A stretch of DNA of 62,000 nt from Mesostigma viride (Eukaryota > Streptophyta > Mesostigmatophyceae > Mesostigmatales > Mesostigmataceae), in the NCBI GenBank assembly GCA_009746045.1, contig RPFO01002093.1:1-62000 (forward strand). Reading direction: 5' to 3'. Numbering within the stretch: the first letter of the stretch is position 1; the number at the start of each line of letters is the position of its first letter. This document shows positions 31,139 to 42,443 of this stretch, piece after piece. A program made the translations under genes and the position numbers. The notes beneath the pieces were generated by a model that was not told where the DNA came from, ran no database searches, and saw only the letters and a list, made by a program, of their open reading frames with translations.

Positions 31139-34100
31139 TTACACGGGGGTGTGGCGGGAGTCCCCACTTTTCCGAGAGGTAGATGCGGATCTCGAGCTCG
31201 GCCGCGGTCTTGGCGGTGCTGTAGATCAGGATTCGCCGGTCCATCCGTCCCAGTTACGTGCTCCAATCTATATCTGCGCCCACACACAGCCTTCCGCTCA
31301 CCTGTTGGGAGTACCGACGTACGCCCCACCATCTTACCGTCAAATCTGGTAATGGACGTTTTTGGCGTGCTTCCTAGGTCGCACGACAGCGCCAGCACGT
31401 GCGCCCGGCCATCGTAAAACTCTGCATTCGTGCAGATTGGTTGACGGCCCCGTCGTACCCAAAAGCGCATAAAACTTGTAATCGTCGCAGTTGTTGCATA
31501 TGCCCAGTCCGTAATACTTTGAGCACCGACAACGAGGCCTTTCGCGGAAATTCCCACATTTCTAGGGTAAACACTCGGGTGTTTGATTTTGCGACGACGA
31601 TCAAGGTGTTTTGCGGACGACCCCAGAAAAACCCCGCTCTGGAGCCCGTTACGCAAACTGTAACTGAATTGAAGAGACCGCTTAGAGTTTAAGCTATTGT
31701 TGTCGATCGGCGCGTTGGTGGTGAAGCACAGTAGGTGCTGGGTCCCCTTCTTGTCTTTCATGCCCCTTACTGAAGCCGTGGCGAGCGTGGTAAAATTGGT
31801 GTCGCTGTACAGCGTCGACGAGTCGGTGGGATCATACCACGCGTACAGGGCCGAGTCGGTGGCGGGGTTGTATGGCGTATAGGTGAACGAAAGCGAGTTC
31901 GAAGCCGAGTTGCCGGTCCCGAACGCCGCGTCTGTCACGGTCCCTGCGCCGACGCTGAAGGACGTGGCGGAATGGGCCGTCGTCGCCGTCACGTTGAACG
32001 TGTACGACGCCCCGCTGCCGACCAAATTGGAAGCGGTTCCGTTTGTCACCGTGATGTCACCCAACGCGAAACCGGTCACCGAACGACTGAATGTCGCCGT
32101 CGCGGATATGAAACTCCAGTCGGAAGTGGACCCCGCGGACGTTGACAGGGTCACGGTGGGCTGAGGGGCGTACGTGAAGGACAGGGTGTTGGAAACCGTG
32201 TTGGCGTTGCCGGTCACGGCGTCCGTCACCGCGCCCGCGCCCACGCTGACGGACGAGGAGGAGTAGGCGGTCGTGGGCGTCACTTGGAACGAGTACGACG
32301 CCCCGCTGCCGGTCAGATTGGCGGCGGTCCCGTTGGTCACGGCGATGTCGCTCAAGTCGAATCCCGTCACCGACCGGCTGAACGTGGCGGTCACGTCCAC
32401 GGGACTGGTGGTGGGCGTCGAGCTCGATGTCGAGAGCGTCACCGTCGGAGCGGGCGAGTACGTGAAGGTGAGGGTGGAGGAGGCCGTGTTTCCGACCGCG
32501 GCTCCCAACGCGGTGTCGTACACGGCGTTCGCGCCCACGTCCACTGTTGTGGCTTGGTAGGCGGTTACGGGGGAAACGGTGAAGATGTAATCGTTGTTTG
32601 CGAACGGCCCCGTCAATCCTGAGACCGTCGCGTTGGTCACGGCGATGTCGCCCAAGGCGAACCCGGAGACGGCCGTGCTGAACGTGGCCGTCACCGGGAC
32701 GAGCTGGCTGGTCGGCGTCGAGCTGGCGATGGTCAGGGTGACGGTGGGGCGCGGCGGCGAGTAGGTGAACGTCAGCTGGTTCGCTACGATGTTGAGTTTT
32801 CCGGACGCGGTCGACGCCGCGCCGGCCGCCACGTTTACGGTCGTGAGCGAGTAGGCGGTCGTGGGCGTGACCGTGATCGTGTACGTGGTGCCGCTGCCCG
32901 AGAAACCCGTGACGGACCCGTTGGTCACCGCGACGTCTCCGGACGTGAAGTCCGCGACGGATTCGGAGAAGGTGGCGGTCACGGTTACCGGAGTGCTCTG
33001 GGGAAACGTCCCCGACGCCGTAGCCAACGCGACGGTTAAGGGATCACCCGCGGGCGTGCCCCATTTGTTGAGGAGGTATCCACGAATGAATTCGAGTTCG
33101 ACCGACGTCTTTGCCGTTTCGTAAATGAGAAGCTCACCGATCCAGCCTTCGAATGCGCAAGTCGTGTCCGACCGTCGCGCTCCGACGTCGAGTAGGCCTG
33201 TAGTTGGGGCGGCCAGCGACCCCGAAAGGAATGTTCCGGGACGGCCGTCGAATCTTGTATACAGCGCGTAGGGTGATGGAGACGTCTTATTACACATAGC
33301 CAACACGTGAGGCCTATTGTCGAAGAACTCGAGATTGGTGCAGGCTTTTTCGAATGTGGCGGATTTGGGTAACCACTGAACCTGATTCGACGTGGTAATG
33401 TAAATGCAACGCGTGGCACCGCCCAACATGTATCCAGCATGCCCGCTCGTCGCCGCGGGATATGTGAACGGATTCACCTGTTGCGCAACGAACAGACACG
33501 TTAGGTTAGGGCGGTTCCAGACGCTCGTATTCGCGGCTGGTAAGTGAGTGTGAGCGGAGTTGGTGTATTTTAACCATGACGTGGCCGGCGACCCTGTCTT
33601 CGATGCCCTTTGTGGTCGTTTCGCGAGATCCGTTTGTGCGAGGTGAAAGTCATCGCGAGCTTTATTGGCCATGTAGCCCACGGAATCGCCGATCTGCGGT
33701 GCCCCGGTCTTGTCACTGTTTACGTATAGGGTGGTCTGATCAGACGGGTCGTACCACACGAAGAGACTGGAGTCTGTCTCGGGCGGTATCCGTACGTGAA
33801 AGTGAGCACGTTGGATGCGGGGTTCGGCAGTCCCGTTTGTCCCAGGACGACATTTTCTGGCACGGACACCGTCGTGATGGCGTAGGCGACGGCGTCCGTC
33901 ACCGTAAATGTGTACGTTAGTCCCGATCCCGTAAGTCCGGACGCGACCCCGTTGGTTACGATAAGATCGCCCAATTCGAACCCGGAACATGTCGCGCCGA
34001 ATGTCACTGTGACGGTGACGGGGAGAGAAGATGGCGTCGAAGTCGTCGTGGAGAGCGTCACCGTGGGCGGGGGGAGTAGGTGAACGTGAGCGGGGCGGCG

Positions 34101-36530
34101 GCCTCGTTGCCGTTGCCGGATACCGCGTCCAACGCCGCGCCCGCGCCCACGCTCACGGTCGTGGAGGAAAATGCGGTCATCCCGTTCACCTGGAACGAGT
34201 ACGACGTCCCGCTGCCCGTGAAATTGAGCGCTGTCCCGTTCGTAACCGTAAGGTCTCCGATCGCGAACCCCGTGACCGCTCTGCTGAACACGGCCGTCAC
34301 GGTCACCGGACTAGAGCTCGGCGTCCACCCGCTCGTGGACAGCGTCAGGGTGGGAGGAGGGGACAGCGTGAACGTCAGCGAGTTGGATGGCGCGTTGCCG
34401 TACCCGACGACGCGTCCGTCACCACGCCGGCGCCCACGCTCACCGTCGTGGCGGAGTAGGCGGTCATCCCGTTCACCTGGAACGAGTACGACGTCCCGCT
34501 GCCCGTGAAATTGAGCGCCGTCCCGTTCGTCACGGCGATGTCCTCGATCGCGAACCCCGTGACCGCTCTGCTGAACGCGGCGGTCACGGTGACGGTTTCG
34601 ACGGTCGGGAACGATCCGGATGACGTTGCCAGCGTCACGGTGGGCGGCGGGGTGTAGGTGAACGACAGGCCGTTGGAAGCGGCGTTGCCGTGTCCGGACA
34701 CGGCGTCTGTCGCGGCGTCCGCGGCCACGGAGACGGTCGTGACGGAGTACGCGACGGTGGGGAGGACGTCGAACTCGTACAGGGACCCGCTGCCCGTCAG
34801 ATTCGTGGCGATGCCGTTGGCGACCGACACACCGTTCAGCGCGAACCCGGACACCGTCCTGTTGAACGTCGCCGTGACCCGGACGGAGTTGGTGCTGGGA
34901 AAGGATCCCGCCGATGTCGCGAGGGTGACGGTGGGAGGGGGCGAGTACGTCAACGTCAGCGGGGCGGCGGCCGCGTTGCCGTTTCCGAACGAATCGATCG
35001 CGACTCCGGCGTCGACGCTCACCGTCGTGGGGGAGTAGGACGTCATGTTGTTCACCTGGAACGAGTACGACGCCCCGCTGCCCGTGAGATTGTACGCCGT
35101 CCCGTTGGTGACGGCGACGTCCCCGATCGCGAATCCCGTGACGGCTTTGTTGAACGCGACTGTCACGGTGACCGAGGAGCTGCTCGGCACCGAGCTCGCG
35201 GTCGACAGGGTGACCGTGGGCGGGGTCGCGTCGAGTGGCACGATTCTCTCGTGCGAATACGAAAAGGTGCCGGACGACCCTTTGGCGACCACGTAGACGT
35301 AATACGTGCCGTCCGCCAGCTCCGAGAAGGAGAGGGGACCCGTTCCCACGGCGCCGGCCGTCCCCGTGATGGGGAACGCGCCGGACGTGACCAGGTCGGA
35401 CCCCGCCGTCCCCGATTTCGTGTACAGCTCCTCCGCGGTGGCCGCGTTCTTCCGAGACGTGTACACTCTACACGCGACGCCCATGTTGCTCCCCGCGGTC
35501 TGCGTGATCCCGTGGGTGACGGAAAGGGTCCGTCCGACGACCGTGGGCGCGCTGACCGACCCCGCGAAGGCGTCCGTCGCGAACGTCGCCGGGGTCGTGT
35601 CCAGACGGATGGTCGCGTACGTGAGCGGATCTGTCTGCGCGCCGAATTCGGTCAACACGACCTTTATTTGAACGCGGACGGCCGCGGAAATGCCGACGTC
35701 GACCCGTTTGGTCAGGGTGCGACTGTTCTTCCATATCCATCGCCCGTCGGCGTAAAGTCCGAATGCGTTGACGAACTCGTCCGGTTGCGTGAGGTCCAAC
35801 TCTCGAAACACTTCGTTTTCGTATCGCCCCGTGTCCACCGCCACGTCCAGGATTCTGAGACTGACTTGGATCTTGCAAGTTCCGCCTCCCTCGGACGACA
35901 GCTGCAAGTTGTGGAGAGATACGTGTGCGCCCGTGACGGCGAGCGTCGTTGCCGACGGGAACGCGTTTTCGACGACCGCGCCCGTCGTCCCCGCCGGCGC
36001 GCCGAAGTACGCGGTCCGGAAAACCGGCGCGGCGTACACGTCGCCCCCCGACAAAGGGACGCGGAATACGATCTGACCGGTCGGGTTGGACAGATTCACG
36101 TTGTACGGCCCCCACTTCCCACCCACCCATGACAACTTGTTGTCTGCGGCGGGGGAGACCGTGTACCTCGTGTCCGTGACGGACGCGTGGTTTGTCCCTA
36201 GCACGAACGCGGGGCGTCGAGTGAGGTCGTCTACCACGCTTTTTGGGACGAGGCAGGACGACTGCGCGGTCGCGTAGTCCATTTCGCCTTCGGCGGCCCC
36301 GTCGGACGGCAATACGAGTCGCGACGGGATCGCAACGTCGCCCGCCACGCGGACGTCCGATCGGAACTCGCCGAGTCCGCCGAAACCCAGACCGGCTCGT
36401 CGACGCCGCCGACCTTGCGCGCCGTGATCGCGCCGTCGGACGTTCGTTGGACGCGCCACGCGTCGTCGGCGTTGTCGGATATTTCTAATGTCGAGATCTT
36501 GACGGATCTCGTGCTCGTTCGAACAGACAT
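31139..36530 (-). CDS. Giant adhesin-like protein B: Ig-like repeats with two LamG-like domains (many frameshifts)
   Basis: On the minus strand from the ATG at 36530, a protein of about 1,800 residues can be followed through at least seven frame changes. Order: an N-terminal domain shared with the paralogue at 36663-39015; a conserved beta-rich block; Ig-like repeats of about 85-90 residues with the pattern PTVTLST, then VTGFAIGDIAVTNGT, then LTGSGTSYSF; a LamG/concanavalin-like domain near 33790-33050 (WYDPSDQTTLY, then WIGELLIYETAKT); more Ig-like repeats; and a second, degraded LamG-like domain at 31140-31860. I count nine Ig-like repeats. One frame change is at the G6 run 34069-34074 and others are at shorter runs near 36360, 34402, 33790, 31560-31600 and 31240. 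Family knowledge suggests a surface fibre or adhesin for host attachment. There is no signal peptide. Confidence 0.7.
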
Positions 36531-36662
36531 CGTACGCGTTACGCCTTGGAAGGTCGGTAACTACAAGAAGGAAGAGGATTTTATTGATCGAATCATATTC
36601 GAACCTGTCTGCGTTTATTTTGTATAATACGAATGCATTTACCGATATTCCGTGATCGCGAA

Positions 36663-39015
36663 TTACGAAGGGGTTACCGCGGGCGCCCCCCACTTGGCCA
36701 CGAGGTAGCCTCGGATCAGTTCTAGTTGGGCGCTCGTCTTGGCGGCCTTGTACAGCAAGATCTCTCCTATCCACCCGTCGAACGATTGCGTGGGGTCCGA
36801 TCGCCGCGCTCCGATGTCCAGGCTGCCCACGACGGGCTGGCCGATCGTGCCCGACACGTTCGTCCCGGCGCGGCCGTCGAATCTCGTGATCATCGTGGCC
36901 GGCGACTCGCTCGTCTTCAGGGACATCGCGAACACGTGCGGTTGGTCGTCGAAGAATTCGGCGCCGTTGCACGTGGTCTCGTAAACTCCGGTTTTCGGGA
37001 TCCAGAACACGACGTTCGACGTGTTGCTGTACACGCAACGAACTCCCGCTCCCAACATGTATCCAGCGAATCCGGACGTGGCGGTCGCGGGGTACGCGTA
37101 TCCCGTGTTCTGTTTGGCGACGATCACCGCGGTCAAGTCGGGGCGGACCCAAATATTGTCGGCGACGAGGTGTTCTCCCGCGTGGTTGAATCTCAGCGCG
37201 CGTCGGGAATGGATGCCGCTGGACTCGTTCCTCGGCCGGATGCTCGAAGCGGTCTGGGTCACGTGCAAGCCGTTTGGACTCTTATCCCTCACCAGCGCGA
37301 CCCGGTCGGTGTCGTTCGCCATCGCGGTCCCCGCCACGTCGGTGAATAGCGTGGTCTGGTCGGACGCGTCGTACCACGCCAAGACGTCCGCGTCCGCGGC
37401 GGGGTCGTACGGCGTGTGAGTGAACGTCAGCGGGGTCGCTGCGGTGTTCCCGTCCCCGTTGGAGAACGCGACCGCGTCGGCCGCCACGCTCACGGTGGTA
37501 GGGGCGTATGACGCGTCGGGCGTCACGGAGAAGGAGTAGGATGCCCCGCTGCCGGTCAAGTTGGACGCGGTCCCGTTCGTCACGGAGATGTCGCCCAACG
37601 CGAATCCGGTGACCGGTCCGCTGAAGGTCGCTTGGACGGTCACGGGGCTCGCGTTCGGAACGAGACTGCTGGTCACCAGGTGGGGCTTGGCGTCGACGGT
37701 AATCGCGTGTTCGTACATGCTCGAAAAGGCGCCCGACGACCCTTTGGCGATCACGTAGACGTAATGCGTGCCGTCCGCTAGTCCCGAGAACGTGAGCGGG
37801 CCGGTCCCTACGACCCCGTCGCCGCCCGTGATGGGGAAGGCGCCGTATGCCGCCAAGTCGGTAGCGGCCGCCCCGGACTTTGTGTACAGCTCGCTCGCGG
37901 TGGCCGCGTTCTTCCGGGATGAGTACACCCTGCACACGACTCCCATGTTTCTCCCCGCGGTCTGCGTGATCCCGTGAGTCACGGTCACGGACCGGCCGAC
38001 GACCACGGGGCGGCGACGGTGCCTCCAAAAGCGTCCGAGGGAGGAGTGGACGGCGCCGTCTGGAGACTGATGGTCGCGTACGTGAGCGGGTTCGTTTGTC
38101 CGTTGAACTCGGTCAGCGCGATTCTCATCTGCACGCGGATGGCCGCGGACGACGACACGTCTACTGGCTTCCCCATATTGCGACTGCTCTTCCAGTTCCA
38201 TCGCCCGTCCGAGTGGAGTCCTTTGACGTTGACGAACTCGTCCGGTTGCGTGAGGTCGAACTCGCGATACACTTCGTTTTCGTACAATCCCGTGTCCACG
38301 GCGGAATCCAGGATCCGCAGGGTGACGTGGATCTTGCACGTTCCTCCCGCCGTCGACGCCAGCTGTAAGTTGTGGACGGACACCCGCGCCTCGGTTATAG
38401 AAATCGCCGTTTGGGTCGGGAACGCGTTGCGGACGACCGCGGGACCGAAATCGGCGTATCCGCTCATCTGCCAGGGGATCGATCCGAAACGCGCCGTGCG
38501 AAATTCGGGTTCGTAGTACGCGTCCATGATCGAGAAGGGGTGCAAAACACGAGTTGATTGTTGGGAGCGGCAGTCGCGATGTTCCAAGCCCCCCATTTGC
38601 CGTTCACCCACGAAAGCATGTTGCCCGTGTTGATACTCCCGTTGACCCTCGCGTCGACGATCAGCGCGTTTCTCGTTCCGTGCACGAACGCGGGGCGTCG
38701 AGGGGTGGCGTCTACTCTGCTCTTTGGAACGAGACACTGCGACGAGACCTTCGAGTAGTCCACGTCACCGTCCGCGGTCCCATCGGACGGGAGGACTGCG
38801 CGCGAAGGGACTTTCACGACCCCTGTCACGCAGACGTCCGAATGAAACGACGATCCGTCATCAGAGGAAAGGGACGCGATGTCCGGAAATCCGTCCCTCT
38901 TCCCCACCGTGACCGCTCCGTCTTGACACGCCAGTCGCCACGTGTCGTCGTTCCGGTCGGCGTCCGCGATCTCCATCATCGCGATTTTCGCGGATTTCCT
39001 CGTGCGAGATGTCAT
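36663..39015 (-). CDS. Adhesin-like protein A: paralogue with one Ig-like repeat and a LamG-like domain (two frameshifts)
   Basis: Starts at the ATG at 39015 (MTSRTRKSAKIAMMEI) and matches the N-terminal domain of the downstream paralogue (MSVRTSTRSVKISTLEI). The shared block includes SLHNLQL/SVHNLQL-type segments, the DLTQPDEFVN motif, and VTHGITQTAG followed by CRVYSSRKNAATA. It has only one Ig-like repeat, then a C-terminal LamG-like domain with WYDASDQTTLF, the SFDGWIGEILLYKAAKTSA segment and RGYLVAKWG. Frame changes occur near 38537-38545 and 38003-38008, each explained by one missing base in a C4/G4 run. The two genes are tandem on the same strand, 132 bases apart, so they probably arose by duplication, with repeat number then changing. 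Confidence 0.75.
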
Positions 39016-39051
39016 GTTCGCGCTCGAGTCACAAAATGGGCGTCGATTTTA

Positions 39052-39905
39052 TTACGTCCCCAGATTGGAGGAGGTCAATTGGACGGCCACGGCGATGTTC
39101 GTTCCCGTGTAATCGGACAATTGGACGTACACGACGTCATTGAGAGCGATCGTGATGGGAGTGATGGGCACGTTCGCCCACGCGGCTCGGACGCCCATCA
39201 CGGTTTCTGCGCCATGGCACCGGTGGACAGGGTGTACGTGTCCAAGGTGATGGGCCGCTATCGTCTTGGTGATGCTTCTTCACGAGGACGGTGAACGAGT
39301 GACTCGCCGCGTCGGGGAGATTATTCGCGCTGATCGAGAGGTTGCTGACCACGAACTGGAACGGCGCCGGGGCGCTCAGGGCGTTCCTCCGCCCGTGACC
39401 ATCGTGACGGGGTCGACCCGCTCATGTCGCCGCTGTAGTGGTACACTTCGGTCCAGTAAGGTACGCGGATCGGCGTGTTCGTCCATGCCGTCCCGTTCCA
39501 CGCCAGGACGTCGTTACTAGACGGCGTGCCCGTGTACTCGACGTCGGTCGCGTCCGACAGGGCGGCGGGGACGACGGCAATCGCGTCCGCGTACGCCTTC
39601 GTGACCGCGTCGTTGGGTTCGGTCGGCGCGCCGCCCAGGATCACCTTCCCGGTCACGAGGAGGTCGTGTCCGTCGGCGATCCGGACGTCGTTGCTGAACT
39701 GCCAGTACGCGCGACGGCCGGGCCTTAGGACCCGATGCGTCCTCCTTGTACGTCAACGCATCCCTAGACACCCCCGTGGACTCGTTGTTGAACCTCATGT
39801 GCAATTGATCGTTTCCATGTTCAATTCGAAATCTCCTATGTTGCCACCTCCTTGCACGTCGTTTTCGACTATCAACGAGGTCACGCGCACGGTTCCGAAT
39901 GTCAT
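39052..39905 (-). CDS. Phage-tail-fibre-like protein, about 284 aa (frameshifted)
   Basis: The ATG at 39903-39905 opens a frame (MTFGTVRVTSLIVENDVQGG) that ends after 39 codons. The protein continues in other frames: an acidic linker, then VTGKVILGGAPTEPNDAVTK, then AYADAIAVVPAALSDATDV, then VLAWNGTAWTNTPI, and finally a tail ending VQLTSSNLGT with TAA at 39052. The AV-TKAYAD motif and the WNGTAW repeat are typical of phage and giant-virus tail-fibre or collagen-like stalk proteins. At least three single-base changes are needed. It lies between the two adhesin genes and the reductase, all on the minus strand, and probably belongs with the surface-protein group. Confidence 0.55.
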
Positions 39906-40025
39906 TTGCGGTGAGGAGAGACGTTGATATTAATAACAAGCAAATAATTTAAGCATCCTCGCATCCACACGTCGTCCTAGGCGGTAACCGAGTCTATCGA
40001 ACGCTCTTATCAAACGCCTCGCGAT

Positions 40026-42383
40026 TCAGCGGACGGGGCACGCGCCCCCCGCGCACTCGACCACGTCGATCATCTCGTCACTGTGGAAAACTCCGTCGTA
40101 TTCGACGGCCGAAATGCGCGCAACGTACTCGTCGTACGCGGCCTTGCTCACGACCTCCTGCGGCAGGTAGACGTACCCCAGGTCCTTGGCGGTCTTGGTG
40201 GGATCGGCGCGGTAGAGGAACGACACGCCGACGTACGCGTCCCAGTTGCGGACTAGCCAGGACACGATCGCGGGGACCTCCTTGGGGTCGTAGGACACGG
40301 TGCAGCTGACGTTCTGGTCGCACCAGTTGTTCATGAGGGTCTTGTACCTCTCCAGTTGGTCCACGGCCGTCTCGGCGTTGACCTCGATCTCCTCGGTCGT
40401 CCCGTCGGCGCGCGTGACGGTTTTCTTCGCGAAGGGCACGTTGGCGTACGAGATCGGGAACGTCACGAGGACCGACTCGGATTCGAACGGCTTGTCGAAG
40501 ACGCGGTATCCGGCGACGCGGAACCGCTCGACGATCGGGTCGTGGCGCGAGAACGTCACGTTGTTGAAGATGTACTTGCCGAGGGGTTTGTGAACGCCCT
40601 CGGGGACCTCGCCCCATTGGGCCGTGGACATGATCTTGGACAACGTGCCGGAGGGCTTGATGCACGTGACGTTCTTCGGGTACGGAAGCTTGAGTTCCTC
40701 CGCCATCGAGTACGCGGCGTGGGTGGCGATGTTTCGCATCCTCCTGAAATCGTACGGCTGCAGGTCGGGCCTCGCCACGATCCCGGTGAGCCCCACGCCG
40801 CAAAGGCGGAGGAATTGATTCGACAGGTGCCATGCCTCTTGCAGGATCTCGTCCCTGAGGTCGACGTTGGTCTGTCGGTAGTTCATGCGGCCGGCGAGGA
40901 CGAGCGCGCGCTCCAGTCCGGCCTTGTTGCCCTCCTTGAACGCGGCGATGTTGACCTCGGTCAGATTGCAGAAAGACTTGTTCGCCAAGAGGATCTCGCC
41001 TGCGGCATCAAGGGCGGCAAGGTCCGACATGTGACGCGTGACAGTATTAGTTTTGTGGCAATGCGACGATCGGGAACGAGACAGAGAGGTGTACGCGACA
41101 AGGGATACGGCTCGGTTTGTTCACATACCGCACGGGTTGCAGCCCCGCGTCCAGGGCGCCCGCTTCCTGGCGGCCTCCAGGTTGAACAGGCCGGGCTCGG
41201 ACCCCCCTCCCTCCTGGATGATCTCGAACAGCTCCTCGACCTGCTCGACGGACGGCGCGGTCTGGAAAACGAGGCTGTTGTTCGACTGCTGGCGGTGCGC
41301 GTTGTTCACCCAGAAGTCTTTCTTGGCCGTCGCGAACTCCCGCCACTCGGAGTCTCCGTAATCGCACAACGCGATCTCCGCCGAACGGCGGCTGGACAGC
41401 ATCGTGCCCAGGAGGTTGACGATGTCCAGGATGTCCATCTTCGTCAGCAGCTGGTCGGCGCGCGTGGACATGATCTCGGAGATCTTCTTGAACGCGTTCG
41501 CGATCTGCGCGTCCCCGGAACACCGCCATTTATACCCTTTGAGGAGGGTCCCGGGCGGGCGGATCTCGCTAAAGTCGAGCACGAGCTTGGCGGCCGGGTA
41601 CTTTCCCGCCATCAGCTTGCCGACCGCCTTCGCCCACGCGACGGCCGAGTCGCCCACGGATATCGTCCACGTCCTCGTGTCCGGGTCCCACGTCTCCCTG
41701 TTGGACTCGCGCCCTCCGCCCGTCGCGCGCGTCGATCGGACCACCTCGATCGTCGGGATGGCGCACGCGAACCCGTTCAGCGTTCCGGTGACCGGCTTGA
41801 ACCCGACCCTGTGGGCGCGCACGGTTGGGATCGGACGTGAATGCTACGGGTGAGTATTGGCAACCCATCAACACGGTGATCGTCAGAGGCGACGGACAAA
41901 CAAACGGTCGGACACTTGTCCGCTCAACAGCGCGCGAACTTACCCGCATCCCTGCAGCAGCAGCCACAGGACGTCCACGAGGTCGTACACGGTCTCCACG
42001 ATCGTGAACGAACAGTTGTACATGCAACTTTCCCTCCTCCGGCTCAACTCCGTGCCGCCCAGGAAGAGCGTGCGGCCGGCCGGGGCGATGTACCGATGCA
42101 GAATGTGCTCTCGCAGGTCCTCCAGCTCCCGGAACTCCCGCTCCTCCAGCGGCGACCCCTTCGCGCGCACCCACAGCCACTCCTGGTGGCGGATGACGCG
42201 GTCCACGACCTGGTCCCACCGCTCCAGGTGCACGTCGTCCTCCAGGGGGCGGTGGTACGTTCGCAGACAGATCGCCATCGCCCGATCCGTCGGGTTCGTC
42301 GGCTCGAGCGCCATCTTGGACGAGGCGGCGGACTTCGCGGTGCCGCCGGACATCGGGAGGGGTATATCGGTAGGTTGGGACAT
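40026..42383 (-). CDS. nrdJ: Adenosylcobalamin-dependent (class II) ribonucleotide reductase, two introns
   Basis: Reduces ribonucleotides to deoxyribonucleotides using 5'-deoxyadenosylcobalamin to generate the thiyl radical. Three exons (42383-41944, 41808-41129, 40999-40026) total 2,094 bases and give exactly 697 residues, close to the 739 of the monomeric Lactobacillus enzyme. Key cysteines are all present: CMYNC at 120-124 (N-terminal redox Cys), Cys373 in NPCGE (thiyl-radical Cys), Cys384 in FCNLTE (redox partner, 11 residues on, as in C408/C419), and Cys689/Cys694 in the C-terminal CAGGAC, spaced as C731/C736. The exon 1-2 join restores GCGVGF and the exon 2-3 join restores NPCGEIL, both invariant in the family. 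No small (R2) subunit is visible nearby. The virus's own cobalamin adenosyltransferase lies at 49381. Confidence 0.95.
41000..41128 (-). other. Spliceosomal intron 2 of the reductase gene (129 nt)
   Basis: Donor GTATGTGA follows TGCG at the end of exon 2 and acceptor GCCGCAG precedes GCGAGATC at the start of exon 3. The intron is phase 1 and its removal restores Asn-Pro-Cys-Gly-Glu, the active-site motif. Without splicing the frame meets TGA two codons after the donor. The length (129) is a multiple of three but the intron contains an in-frame stop, so it cannot be retained coding sequence. Confidence 0.9.
41809..41943 (-). other. Spliceosomal intron 1 of the reductase gene (135 nt)
   Basis: Donor GTAAGT follows GGATGCGG and acceptor CCCACAG precedes GGTCGGGTTC. 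The intron is phase 2. Joining the exons gives Gly-Cys-Gly-Val-Gly-Phe, a signature of class II reductases. Unspliced, the frame stops at the TAA inside the donor. With intron 2, the summed exon length divides by three exactly. Confidence 0.9.
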
Positions 42384-42443
42384 TTGTGCGCGTCCGAACG
42401 CGTCTCAAGAAATATCCGCCGTGTTAGGTAAGTACGCGCGGAA

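Noticed and set aside
40356-41840. Plus-strand frame of 494 codons opposite the reductase
   Set aside because: It runs across the reductase exons and an intron on the other strand. Composition is that of an antisense shadow.
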